Shown piece by piece: positions 19,348 through 27,736 of a stretch of 60,349 nt of DNA; position 1 is the stretch's first letter, and each line of letters begins with the position of its first letter. Origin of the DNA: Burkholderiaceae bacterium (GTDB taxonomy: Bacteria; Pseudomonadota; Gammaproteobacteria; Burkholderiales; Burkholderiaceae_A); assembly GCA_018882795.1 (NCBI GenBank), contig VERJ01000006.1, positions 1 to 60,349 of the forward strand, in the 5' to 3' direction. Position numbers and translations under genes: made by a program. The notes under the pieces were generated by a model that was given only the letters and a program-made list of their open reading frames with translations, did not search any database and was not told the origin of the DNA.

Positions 19348-20532
19348 ATGAACACGATGGCCCTGCAGGGCATCCGTGTCCTAGATTTAAGCCGCATCCT
19401 GGCTGGCCCCTCGGCCACGCAACTCTTGGGTGATCTTGGCGCAGATGTCGTGAAGGTGGAAAAACCCGGCGAGGGCGACGACACCCGCAGCTGGGGCCCA
19501 CCCTTCGTGATGGGCAAGGATGGTCAGCCAACATCTGAAAGCGCCTATTACCTTTGCGCCAATCGCAATAAACGCTCGATTGAAATCGATATCGCCAGCG
19601 CCGAAGGCCAGGCCCTGATCCTGCAGTTATTGGAGAAGGCCGATGTGCTGATTGAAAACTATAAGGTGGGCGGGCTGGCTTCTTATGGGCTCTCCTATGC
19701 ACAGCTCAAAGACCGATTCCCAAGGCTTGTCTACTGCTCCATCACAGGCTTTGGCCAGACGGGGCCCTACGCTCCACGCGCAGGCTATGACTTTCTGATC
19801 CAGGGTATGGGCGGCATCATGAGCCTCACCGGCGAACCCAATGGTGAGCCCATGAAAGTGGGCGTAGCGGTGGCCGATGTGATGGCAGGCATGTATGCCA
19901 CAGTGGGCGTACTGGCAGCCCTTCGGCATCGTGATGAAACCGGCTGCGGCCAGCACATAGATATTTCCCTGCTGGATACCCAGATCGCCTGGCTGATCAA
20001 TGCCGCAACCAACCATCTCACCTCAAAACAAGACCCGAAACGTTTCGGCAACGGCCATCCGAATATCGTGCCCTATCAGGTCTTTTCCACGGCGGGCGAC
20101 CCCATCATCATTGCAGTGGGCAATGACAGCCAGTTTAAAAAGCTCTGCGATGTGATTGGTTTGGTGGGTTTGGCCGATCATCCCGACTATGCAACCAATG
20201 TGGCCCGCGTGCGCAACCGTGAAGCGATTGTGGAAAGAATCACTGAAGCCTTGCAGAAACAAGCGCGGAATCATTGGATTGCGGCCTTAGAAAAAGTCGG
20301 TGTGCCCTGCGGTCCGGTGAACACGCTTTCGCAGGTCTTTGAAGACCCCCATGTGCGTCACCGTGAGATGGTTGTTCGCATGCCGCACGATGCTGCGGCA
20401 TCGGGCAACGTGGAGGTGCTTGCCAATCCGATTCGACTCTCCGAGACCCCTGTGCAATACAGGATCACGCCACCCATGCGCAATCAACATAAAGAAGAAG
20501 TTCTGCGTGACTGGCTGGGGCGCAAGCCCTAG
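19348..20532 (+). CDS. CaiB/BaiF family (type III) CoA-transferase
   Basis: A 394-aa class III CoA-transferase that moves CoA between carboxylic acids. The N-terminal LQGIRVLDLSRILAGP and LGADVVKVEKPGEGDDTRSWGPP are characteristic, as is the block VAVADVMAGMYATVGVLAALRHR with the probable catalytic Asp. C-terminal GPVNTLSQVFEDPHVRHREMV is also typical. The substrate cannot be read from sequence. It begins 3 bp after the moaC stop and so is probably cotranscribed, but no functional link is apparent. Confidence 0.9.
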   Translation: MNTMALQGIRVLDLSRILAGPSATQLLGDLGADVVKVEKPGEGDDTRSWGPPFVMGKDGQPTSESAYYLCANRNKRSIEIDIASAEGQALILQLLEKADVLIENYKVGGLASYGLSYAQLKDRFPRLVYCSITGFGQTGPYAPRAGYDFLIQGMGGIMSLTGEPNGEPMKVGVAVADVMAGMYATVGVLAALRHRDETGCGQHIDISLLDTQIAWLINAATNHLTSKQDPKRFGNGHPNIVPYQVFSTAGDPIIIAVGNDSQFKKLCDVIGLVGLADHPDYATNVARVRNREAIVERITEALQKQARNHWIAALEKVGVPCGPVNTLSQVFEDPHVRHREMVVRMPHDAAASGNVEVLANPIRLSETPVQYRITPPMRNQHKEEVLRDWLGRKP

Positions 20533-20596
20533 GCCTGCAGAGCAGGACAATCATGCGCTGCGTGGCTGACGCTTCACGTATAAAGATTGTTTACTG

Positions 20597-21514
20597 ATGG
20601 CCACCGACTCTGCCCTGCGACTTGGCATCGATCTCGGTGGCACCAAGATCGAGGCGGCCCTGCTTGATCCGACAGGCGATATCATCTGGCGTCATCGCAT
20701 CCCCGCACCGCGCGATGCCTATCCGGCCACCATCAAAGCGGTCGAGCGCTTGGTGCATCAAGCAAGAGCCATGGAGCCTTCAGCAGTCAACTGCAGCATT
20801 GGAATCGGCATCCCTGGATCACTATCGCCCCGCGATGGCCGTGTGCGCAATGCCAACTCCACCTGGCTGAATGGTCAACCATTCAAACGTGATCTGGAAG
20901 CCGCACTAAGACAAACAGTCCAGATGGCCAACGATGCAAATTGTTTGGCTGTTTCTGAGGCGACTGACGGCGCTGCGTGCGATGCTCAGTCTGTGTTTGC
21001 CGTGATTCTGGGCACTGGTGTGGGTGGGGCCCATGTGATCCACAAGCAGCTTGTCACTGGCGCCAATGGCGTTGCCGGCGAGTGGGGCCACACGCCGCTA
21101 CCATGGATGACGGCAGAGGAATTCAAACACGCACCCTGCTGGTGTGGCCGATCAGGATGCATCGAAACATTCCTAAGTGGCCCAGCCTTGGTGCAGGAGT
21201 TCAATACCTCCGGCCATGCCAAAGTGGAGTCAGTGCAAGAAATTTTGGGTATGGCAGATCCTGCGAATCGGCAGGCCTTAGCGTTGATGGAACGTTTCTA
21301 TGACCGACTCGCCCGGGCGTTGGCCATGGTGATCAACATCATTGATCCGGAGGTGATCGTGATCGGCGGGGGACTGTCGAACATTGCCAGCATTTATTCC
21401 GAGATTCCAAAGCGCTGGGGCCGCTGGATTTTCTCCGATATGGCAGCCGTGACAAGACTGGTACCGGCGCTGCATGGGGATGCTTCCGGTGTCCGAGGGG
21501 CGGCGTGGCTGTGA
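20597..21514 (+). CDS. ROK family sugar kinase (fructokinase/N-acetylglucosamine kinase-like)
   Basis: A 305-aa ROK kinase. The N-terminal phosphate-binding motif LGIDLGGTKIEAALLD is at residues 8-23, ILGTGVGGAHV and NGVAGEWGHTPLPW follow, and the zinc motif CWCGRSGCIETFLSGPAL marks the ROK signature. Family members phosphorylate fructose, glucose, N-acetylglucosamine or N-acetylmannosamine, and the specific sugar is not decided here. The downstream GNAT gene overlaps its stop, implying coupled expression. Confidence 0.9.
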   Translation: MATDSALRLGIDLGGTKIEAALLDPTGDIIWRHRIPAPRDAYPATIKAVERLVHQARAMEPSAVNCSIGIGIPGSLSPRDGRVRNANSTWLNGQPFKRDLEAALRQTVQMANDANCLAVSEATDGAACDAQSVFAVILGTGVGGAHVIHKQLVTGANGVAGEWGHTPLPWMTAEEFKHAPCWCGRSGCIETFLSGPALVQEFNTSGHAKVESVQEILGMADPANRQALALMERFYDRLARALAMVINIIDPEVIVIGGGLSNIASIYSEIPKRWGRWIFSDMAAVTRLVPALHGDASGVRGAAWL

Positions 21515-21942
21515 GCAAAGCACTTAGCCTGGGCAGCTGGAGTGATCTTGGCAATGCGGCCGCCAAGATCCGATTTGCGGTGTTCGTTGACGAACAAAAC
21601 GTGCCGCAAGAATTGGAGCTGGATGATCTGGATCCGCTCTGCGTTCACGCGCTGATTCAAATCGATGGACAGCCCGTGGCCACCGGCCGACTCTGCCCCG
21701 ATGGCCGCATTGGCCGCATGGCAGTGATCAAAGCGTTTCGCGGGCAAGGCCTGGGCGACGAGATTCTGGGGGCATTGATCTCAGCGGCGGCTTCGCGGGG
21801 TCAATCAGAGACGCATCTGCATGCGCAGGTGCATGCGCTGGGTTTTTACGAGCGCCACGGCTACACCGCTGATGGTCCGGAGTTTGAAGAAGCGGGAATT
21901 GCCCATCGGACCATGCGACGCAGAATCAAAACGACCCGCTAA
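21505..21942 (+). CDS. GNAT family N-acetyltransferase
   Basis: A 145-aa GCN5-related acetyltransferase resembling the ElaA/YjcF group: IRFAVFVDEQNVPQELELDDLDPLCVHALI, then GRIGRMAVIKAFRGQGLGDEILGALI with the acetyl-CoA loop RxxGxG. The substrate is unknown. It starts with GTG at 21505 (overlapping the ROK gene by 10 bp); a second in-frame GTG at 21511 overlaps the ROK stop as GTGA and is equally plausible. It converges on rmuC with a 45-bp gap. Confidence 0.85.
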   Translation: MAVSKALSLGSWSDLGNAAAKIRFAVFVDEQNVPQELELDDLDPLCVHALIQIDGQPVATGRLCPDGRIGRMAVIKAFRGQGLGDEILGALISAAASRGQSETHLHAQVHALGFYERHGYTADGPEFEEAGIAHRTMRRRIKTTR

Positions 21943-21987
21943 GCTCTGAAATCAACCCACGATCGTTAAGATCGAATCACTAAATGC

Positions 21988-23259
21988 TTAGTTGTCATTA
22001 TCTTCTGATGACGCATCCAGCAGATCTGCAGCGGAGTCTGCCACCGGAAGGGCCTGAACATCTTTCAATTTTCGGGTGATGGCGCGTGTGCGTACCCCCA
22101 CGGTCTGGAATTTGTTGGCAGCTTCCTGGAGTTTCTTCTCGGTCTCGGCAATCACACCGCCGAACTTCTCGAATTCGGTCTTCACGCCGCCAAGTAATGC
22201 CCAGACTTCTGAGGAGCGCTTTTCAATGGCCAGGGTGCGAAATCCCATCTGTAGGCTGTTCAGCATCGCCGCCGTGTTGGTGGGGCCTGTGACCACCACC
22301 CGATGTTCGCGCTGCAGGCTTTCGGCCAAGCCAGTGCGGCGGAGCACCTCGGCATAAAGCCCCTCGGTGGGCAGATACATCACTGCAAAATCAGTGGTGT
22401 GCGGCGGCTCAATATATTTTTCTTTGATCTTCTTGGCCTCACCACGAATGCACGCCTCCAGGGCCTTCGCCGCCTCTTCCACCATGGCGTTATCGGCCTG
22501 CTCATGCGCGTCCAGCAGGCGCTGATAGTCTTCCATGGGGAACTTGGCATCAATGGGCAGCCACACCGGCTGATCTCCATCACGGCCTGGCAGTCGAATT
22601 GCGACCTCCACACGCTCTGTCGCGCCGGGGCGGGTCACAATGTTTTTCTCATATTGGTCGGGCGTAAAGATCTGCTCAATTAACGCTTCTAATTGGAATT
22701 CGCCCCAGGTGCCACGGGTTTTGACATTGGTAAGCACACGTTTCAGATCGCCCACACCGGAGGCCAGGCTCTGCATCTCGCCCAGACCGCGATGTACCGC
22801 TTCAAGCTTATCGGTGACCATTTTGAACGACTGGCCCAGGCGCTCTTCCAAAGTGGCATGAAGTTTTTCATCCACGGTCTTGCGCATCTGCTCCAGTTTT
22901 TCAGCGCTATCCTTCTGAATATTGGCCAGTTGTTCATTGAGCACGTTGCGCACCCGCTCGGCGCTTTGCTCGGCTGTCTGGCCCATCTGGGTGAGCCGCT
23001 CGCCCATATTTTTTTGCACAGAATCCAGGGTGAGCTGAATCTGGGTGGAGAGTGACTCCAGCCGCTTTTCCTGCACACCGGAAAGCGCATTGGAGACTTC
23101 CTTTAGCGCATTGACCTCTTTGCCCAGCGACTCAACACGGCCGACCAGCTCCTGCAGGCGCGGGTCATCAGCCGCCGAGGCCGAGCGGCGAGAGGCAAAC
23201 ACCAGCACGCCAACCGCTACTACAGCGAGCAGGGTCAATAAGGGGAGAAATTCGGTCAT
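21988..23259 (-). CDS. rmuC: DNA recombination protein RmuC
   Basis: A 423-aa RmuC family protein, a membrane-anchored presumed nuclease-fold protein that limits DNA rearrangements at inverted repeats. One N-terminal membrane helix (LPLLTLLAVVAVGVLVFA) is followed by a long coiled coil (about residues 35-160) and the RmuC core: RGTWGEFQLEALIEQIFTPDQYEKN, LPIDAKFPMEDYQRLLDA, PHTTDFAVMYLPTEGLYAEV and TGPTNTAAMLNSLQMGFRTLAIEKRS. It is transcribed from a 72-bp gap after mgtE that holds a 15-bp palindrome. Confidence 0.93.
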   Translation of the reverse strand: MTEFLPLLTLLAVVAVGVLVFASRRSASAADDPRLQELVGRVESLGKEVNALKEVSNALSGVQEKRLESLSTQIQLTLDSVQKNMGERLTQMGQTAEQSAERVRNVLNEQLANIQKDSAEKLEQMRKTVDEKLHATLEERLGQSFKMVTDKLEAVHRGLGEMQSLASGVGDLKRVLTNVKTRGTWGEFQLEALIEQIFTPDQYEKNIVTRPGATERVEVAIRLPGRDGDQPVWLPIDAKFPMEDYQRLLDAHEQADNAMVEEAAKALEACIRGEAKKIKEKYIEPPHTTDFAVMYLPTEGLYAEVLRRTGLAESLQREHRVVVTGPTNTAAMLNSLQMGFRTLAIEKRSSEVWALLGGVKTEFEKFGGVIAETEKKLQEAANKFQTVGVRTRAITRKLKDVQALPVADSAADLLDASSEDNDN

Positions 23260-23308
23260 GCCGCAGATTTCCTTTTAAAAACTATCGGGCAAGGATACGA
23301 CAGTCGGG

Positions 23309-23323
23309 GCTCATCAGATGAGC
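23309..23323. promoter_or_regulatory. 15-bp palindrome between mgtE and rmuC
   Basis: Arms GCTCATC and GATGAGC flank a single central base. There is no T-tract on either strand and no loop, so an operator-like protein site or chance symmetry is more likely than a terminator. It lies about 50 bp upstream of rmuC. Confidence 0.25.
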
Positions 23324-23331
23324 GTCTCCCC

Positions 23332-24810
23332 TCAGGCAAAAAACAGCGTCGCCAGCCCCAGGAAGATAAAAAATCCCATTGAGTCAGTGCTGAAGGTCAG
23401 CAGCACCGAGGACCCCATCGCGGGATCACGGCCCATACGCTCCAGCGCAAAAGGCACCAGCAGTCCGATCAAAGCGCCGATCAAAAGATTCAGCAGCATG
23501 GCCAGCATCATGGTGAGCCCCAGGGTCACGCCTTGATCGGTGTCGCTATAGAGCCACCAGGCAAAGAGTCCCGCAATCGATCCCCAGACCAGGCCATTGA
23601 GCAGCGCAATGGAGAGTTCTTTGGCAAAGAGGCGCGGTGCATTCTTCGCATTCACCTGACCCAAGGCAATGGATCGAATAAAAAGTGTCATGGTCTGATT
23701 GCCGGAGTTGCCGGCGATGCCCGCCACGATCGGCATCAGGGCAGCAAGGGCCACCACACGCTCGATCGTGCCCTCAAAGGCCCCGATCACGCGCGATGCA
23801 AAAAACGCGGTGCAGAGATTTAACGCCAGCCAGAGCCAACGGTTTTTGGCCGACTCCCAGACGGAGGCAAAAAGATCTTCCTCTTCGCGCAGACCCGCCT
23901 GGGCCAGGGCGTCCTGCTCGCTCTCTTCACGAATGACATCCACCACCTCATCCACAGTGAGCCGGCCCAGTAGTCTGCCCTGCGGATCCACCACGGGGGC
24001 TGACACCAGGTCATATCGCTCAAAAGCCTGGGCGGCATCACTGACATCATCCAGCGGTTCAAGCCGCATCACATCCGTCGACATCAGATCGCGCACCAGC
24101 ACCTCGGGCTCATGCACCAACAGCCGACCGATCGGCAGCGACCCCTGCAGCCGATCATCACGATCCACCACAAAGACCTGATCAGTATTACTCGGCAATT
24201 CATCAAAACGGCGCAGATAACGCAGCACCACTTCAAGGGTCACGTCATCGCGAATGGTGACCATCTCGAAATCCATGCGGGCACCCACGCTACCCTCTGG
24301 ATAAGACATCGCGGCACGTAGCTGCTCGCGCTCCTCAATCGTCAGGCCTTCGCTGACTTCTTCCACCACCTCTTCTGGCAGATCGGGCGCCAACGCTGCG
24401 AGGTCATCCGTATCCAAGGTTTCCGCGGCGGCGACCAGCTCCTCGCGATCCATTGATGCAATCAGCGTCTCGCGGACCGCATCGGAGACTTCCACCAGAA
24501 TCTCGCCATCGCGCTCGGCGCGGACCAGATCCCAAATGATCAGCCGCTCTTCGCGCGGTAGTGCCTCCAGGATGTAGGCAATATCGGCCGGATGCAGCTG
24601 ATCAAGCTTGGCCTGTAAGACCGCGTGCTGCTGTTTGGATAGAAGCTGCTCGACAAGCCCCTGCCGATCGGCACCGACCGTGTGCTGCTCGCGGTGAACG
24701 AGATCGCTCTCAAGCTTTTGGCGCGCAAGGATCTCCTGCACTTCGATGAGTGCAAGCTGAGCAGCCTCGGGGTCGCGAATGGCGGTCGGGTTATCCGTGT
24801 TCTCGGTCAT
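23332..24810 (-). CDS. mgtE: Magnesium transporter MgtE
   Basis: A 492-aa MgtE-type Mg2+ channel/transporter. The N-terminal superhelical domain contains LHPADIAYILEALPREERLIIWDLV and is followed by a CBS pair (VFVVDRDDRLQGSLPIGRLLVHEPEV and DLVSAPVVDPQGRLLGRLTVDEVVDVI) that senses Mg2+. The C-terminal membrane domain carries the pore block ALMPIVAGIAGNSGNQTMTLFIRSIALG. Length fits the family. It is transcribed after the ribonuclease-aroE frame with a gap of about 50 bp. Confidence 0.95.
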   Translation of the reverse strand: MTENTDNPTAIRDPEAAQLALIEVQEILARQKLESDLVHREQHTVGADRQGLVEQLLSKQQHAVLQAKLDQLHPADIAYILEALPREERLIIWDLVRAERDGEILVEVSDAVRETLIASMDREELVAAAETLDTDDLAALAPDLPEEVVEEVSEGLTIEEREQLRAAMSYPEGSVGARMDFEMVTIRDDVTLEVVLRYLRRFDELPSNTDQVFVVDRDDRLQGSLPIGRLLVHEPEVLVRDLMSTDVMRLEPLDDVSDAAQAFERYDLVSAPVVDPQGRLLGRLTVDEVVDVIREESEQDALAQAGLREEEDLFASVWESAKNRWLWLALNLCTAFFASRVIGAFEGTIERVVALAALMPIVAGIAGNSGNQTMTLFIRSIALGQVNAKNAPRLFAKELSIALLNGLVWGSIAGLFAWWLYSDTDQGVTLGLTMMLAMLLNLLIGALIGLLVPFALERMGRDPAMGSSVLLTFSTDSMGFFIFLGLATLFFA

Positions 24811-24859
24811 GGTGTTGGTTCAGTCGGCCGAGAACCCTGATTGATTCCAGTGAAATCGG

Positions 24860-27712
24860 CTACTGCGTTGCCGCTAACTGTAAACGCAATTGGGCCAAGA
24901 CCGAAGCGGTCTCGGGCCGAACACCACGCCACAGGAAAAAGGCTTCGGCGGCCTGCTCCACCAGCATGCCCAGCCCATCGGCCACATGGGCCGCACCGGC
25001 CTGCCGGGCCTGCTGCATGAACGAAGTCGCAGATGGTCCATACATCATGTCAAAGACCAGTCGGGCACGCGCAAACCGCAAAGGATGAATGGGCAGGGCG
25101 GCCGAAGCGAGGCTGGCCGAGGTGGCGTTGATCAGAATGTCCTCCGCTTCGTCCCCCGGTGGATCGGCAAGTAACTCCAGTGGGGCGACCGAGAGCCACT
25201 GGGCAGAGGTGGCATCCACTTCTGCCCAACGTTGTGCCACCGCCTGGGCCTTATCCAAACTGCGATTCGCAATCAAGATGTGGCGCACGCCAGCCTCGCG
25301 CAGGGGCGCGATGACACCCTGTGCTGCCCCGCCAGCACCCAAGAGCAACACCCGCGCATCATCAAGAGACCCCGCGGCGCCCAGCAGGCGCTCAATATCT
25401 CTGACAAGCCCGATGCCATCAGTATTGTCGGCAAAGACTTCGCCACCATCAAAACGCAGGGTATTGATCGCGCAGGCGGCAAGCCCGCGAGAAGAAATCT
25501 CCCAATCACGGGACTGGGCCATGGCAAAGGCATGTTCTTTGAGCGGCACAGTGAGGTTCACGCCACCAAAGCCCTCGGCAATGAGACGATCAATGTCTGC
25601 TGCCAGCTGCTCTGCTGGAACGCGGATCGCCTGATAGTCGAGATCCTCGCCAGTCTGCTGGGCAAACATCGCGTGAATGGTGGGCGAGCGGCTATGGCCA
25701 ATCGGATCACCAAGAACAGCATAGTGTCGGGCCAGCATCAGGGGCTCCTCTTCCATCATGGGTTCGGTTGATGTTACCGACACGAATCTTGCCTGAAGAC
25801 TCAGATCCAGCGCGTCAACCGCCAGTACATCGAGCTCCACTTCCACACCCGGTGTGAGTTCGGGCGCATCGGCGCACCGGCAAATAATCGGTGCACGGCG
25901 CAGACGGAATGCACCCTCACGCAGCGCCACGGCACGCTCACGAATCGACACGCCTGCGGCCATGGCCGACCAAGACTCCTTATTGCCCAGGCCATGAATG
26001 ATGGCCAGCCAGCGTTGGGCCCAATAACGCTCAATCGTTTCCTGAAAATCCCCGTACTGGTTATAGAGCGTATCGAACTGCGTGACGCTGGAGAAGAGCT
26101 CGGCTTCGTTGCCCTTAAACACCGCCTGCCGATGGCCCAGCACCGCCAGCATCTGCCACTGATTCAACAGGTCGCTATACCGGCGTAGGGGTGAAGTCGA
26201 CCAGGCATAGTTGGCAACACCAAGTCCCTGATGGGGCCCGGGCTGGGTCTGCAGTCGCACTCGGCCCACAGTCTGGACGCGATAGACACCCGGTAGTCGG
26301 GCCAGGGCCAGCATATCGCCCCAGACCGTATTGGCAAGAATCATGAACTCCGACACCAGCACATCCACCGGCGAGCCACGTCTGCGCTCCACGATGCGCG
26401 GCATGCCATCGCCTTGCATCAGGGCATCGGGATTGGCGGCATTCCAATCGACATAGAAATTAAAATCAGTTCGACCCGAGGGCTCGGGTCGGCCGCGCAC
26501 GGCCTCCCGCCCTGCCCGCAGTTTGTGCGCAATCGCGAGCATGGGTTTGATGCCAGGCCAGGGAAGCTGATCAGCATTGATGCTCTCCAGCGGCTGATCA
26601 AGCGCTTTTTCCCATTCCCCAAGACGAAGGTTTGCAGCAATAGGAACACGCTCAAGCCGGGACTGCGTGGCGATGCGCTCGCCCTGAGCATTGAAGTCCA
26701 CATAAAGCGATAGCGCAGGCCGGGATCCACCTTCATCTAAGGAATACGCTGCGATCACAGGCTCGGGCAGCATCGTGATCTTGTCGCCCGGAAAATAAAC
26801 AGTGGAGGCGCGCTCGCGGGCCAGTCGGCCCAGGGGGCTCTCCGGTGTAATCCCTGCTCCCGGCGCGGCGATATGAATGCCAACACGCCAACCACCATCC
26901 TCCAGCGCAACTAAAGAGAATGCATCATCAATTTCCGTGGTGGTGACATCATCAATCGAATAGGCGGGACTGGGCGCCTCGGGCAATTGAAGTCGGTTGG
27001 CCTGGGCCACCGCCACCGCAAGATCTTCTTCGGCAATCGCGAATCCTGTTCCAGCGGGGAAACACTGCTGCATGAAACGCGCTCGGTGCAACACATACAC
27101 AGAAGAAATCGCCCCACGCGATAGCAGCAAACGAGCAGCTGTCATCTGCAACTCCTGGGCTGCCGACTCCAGCGCCTTGTATGTGATGGACTGTTTGTCT
27201 GGCCGAATCAGCAGCTGCACGGCGCTAGAAGCAATCTCGGGGGGCACGTCCCCCGCCACCAGGGCATCGTGCATGGCCTGCTGGGCGATCGCAGCAAGCC
27301 GTTTTCGCTCGGCGCCTGCGAGTGCGGCCTTCAGAGATTCCTCGGGCGCCGCCCGATAGCGGCCGCGGCCCTTGCGATAAAAATACATCGGGGCCTGATG
27401 CAGGGCCATTAAGAGGCCAGCAGATTCCTCGGCACGGGGCTGTGCAGAAAAAACCTCTTTGGCGAACTCCTGAAAATCAAATTCCTCTGGCGGCGCGCAC
27501 TCCCAAAGAAACTGGGCATCCAAGCCTTCCGCAATGCGCTGCGCGGCAGGCAGCAATTCATCACGGCCCGGCCGCTGAAACATCAAGAGCACCGACTGAC
27601 GTTTGATTTTTGAGCGCTTGCCCGAGGGCATCTCCACCTGGATGGTGGCATCGGCCTCTGAGAAAAGACTGCCGACCTTGAAGCCGCCGTCTTCTTCGAA
27701 CAATACAAACAT
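24860..27712 (-). CDS. aroE: Fused RNB-family exoribonuclease and shikimate dehydrogenase (AroE)
   Basis: A single 950-aa frame. Residues 1 to about 650 form an RNase II/RNB exoribonuclease: an OB-like N-terminus, then the catalytic block PAYSIDDVTTTEIDDAFSL near residues 250-266, FPGDKITMLP, and ANYAWSTSPLRRYSDLLNQWQM. Residues 659-950 form complete AroE (3-dehydroshikimate to shikimate with NADPH): AVLGDPIGHSRSPTIHAMF, NLTVPLKEH with the catalytic Lys, NTDGIGLVRD with the catalytic Asp, LLLGAGGAAQGV and GLGMLVEQAAEAF. The two genes are normally separate neighbours in Burkholderiales; here no stop lies between them. The ATG of residue 659 still has a strong upstream ribosome binding site, so AroE may also be made separately. 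Confidence 0.88.
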   Translation of the reverse strand: MFVLFEEDGGFKVGSLFSEADATIQVEMPSGKRSKIKRQSVLLMFQRPGRDELLPAAQRIAEGLDAQFLWECAPPEEFDFQEFAKEVFSAQPRAEESAGLLMALHQAPMYFYRKGRGRYRAAPEESLKAALAGAERKRLAAIAQQAMHDALVAGDVPPEIASSAVQLLIRPDKQSITYKALESAAQELQMTAARLLLSRGAISSVYVLHRARFMQQCFPAGTGFAIAEEDLAVAVAQANRLQLPEAPSPAYSIDDVTTTEIDDAFSLVALEDGGWRVGIHIAAPGAGITPESPLGRLARERASTVYFPGDKITMLPEPVIAAYSLDEGGSRPALSLYVDFNAQGERIATQSRLERVPIAANLRLGEWEKALDQPLESINADQLPWPGIKPMLAIAHKLRAGREAVRGRPEPSGRTDFNFYVDWNAANPDALMQGDGMPRIVERRRGSPVDVLVSEFMILANTVWGDMLALARLPGVYRVQTVGRVRLQTQPGPHQGLGVANYAWSTSPLRRYSDLLNQWQMLAVLGHRQAVFKGNEAELFSSVTQFDTLYNQYGDFQETIERYWAQRWLAIIHGLGNKESWSAMAAGVSIRERAVALREGAFRLRRAPIICRCADAPELTPGVEVELDVLAVDALDLSLQARFVSVTSTEPMMEEEPLMLARHYAVLGDPIGHSRSPTIHAMFAQQTGEDLDYQAIRVPAEQLAADIDRLIAEGFGGVNLTVPLKEHAFAMAQSRDWEISSRGLAACAINTLRFDGGEVFADNTDGIGLVRDIERLLGAAGSLDDARVLLLGAGGAAQGVIAPLREAGVRHILIANRSLDKAQAVAQRWAEVDATSAQWLSVAPLELLADPPGDEAEDILINATSASLASAALPIHPLRFARARLVFDMMYGPSATSFMQQARQAGAAHVADGLGMLVEQAAEAFFLWRGVRPETASVLAQLRLQLAATQ
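25736..25752 (-). promoter_or_regulatory. Internal ribosome binding site and ATG for the AroE part of the fusion
   Basis: On the minus strand GAAGAGGAG precedes ATG at 25738 by 6 bases; the ATG begins the canonical AroE N-terminus (MLARHYAVLGDPIGHS). This lies inside the fused frame, in phase with the ribonuclease part. It suggests that a free 292-aa AroE can be translated in addition to, or instead of, the fusion protein. Confidence 0.55.
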
Positions 27713-27736
27713 GCAGATGCGCCTTGATTCCGTGAT

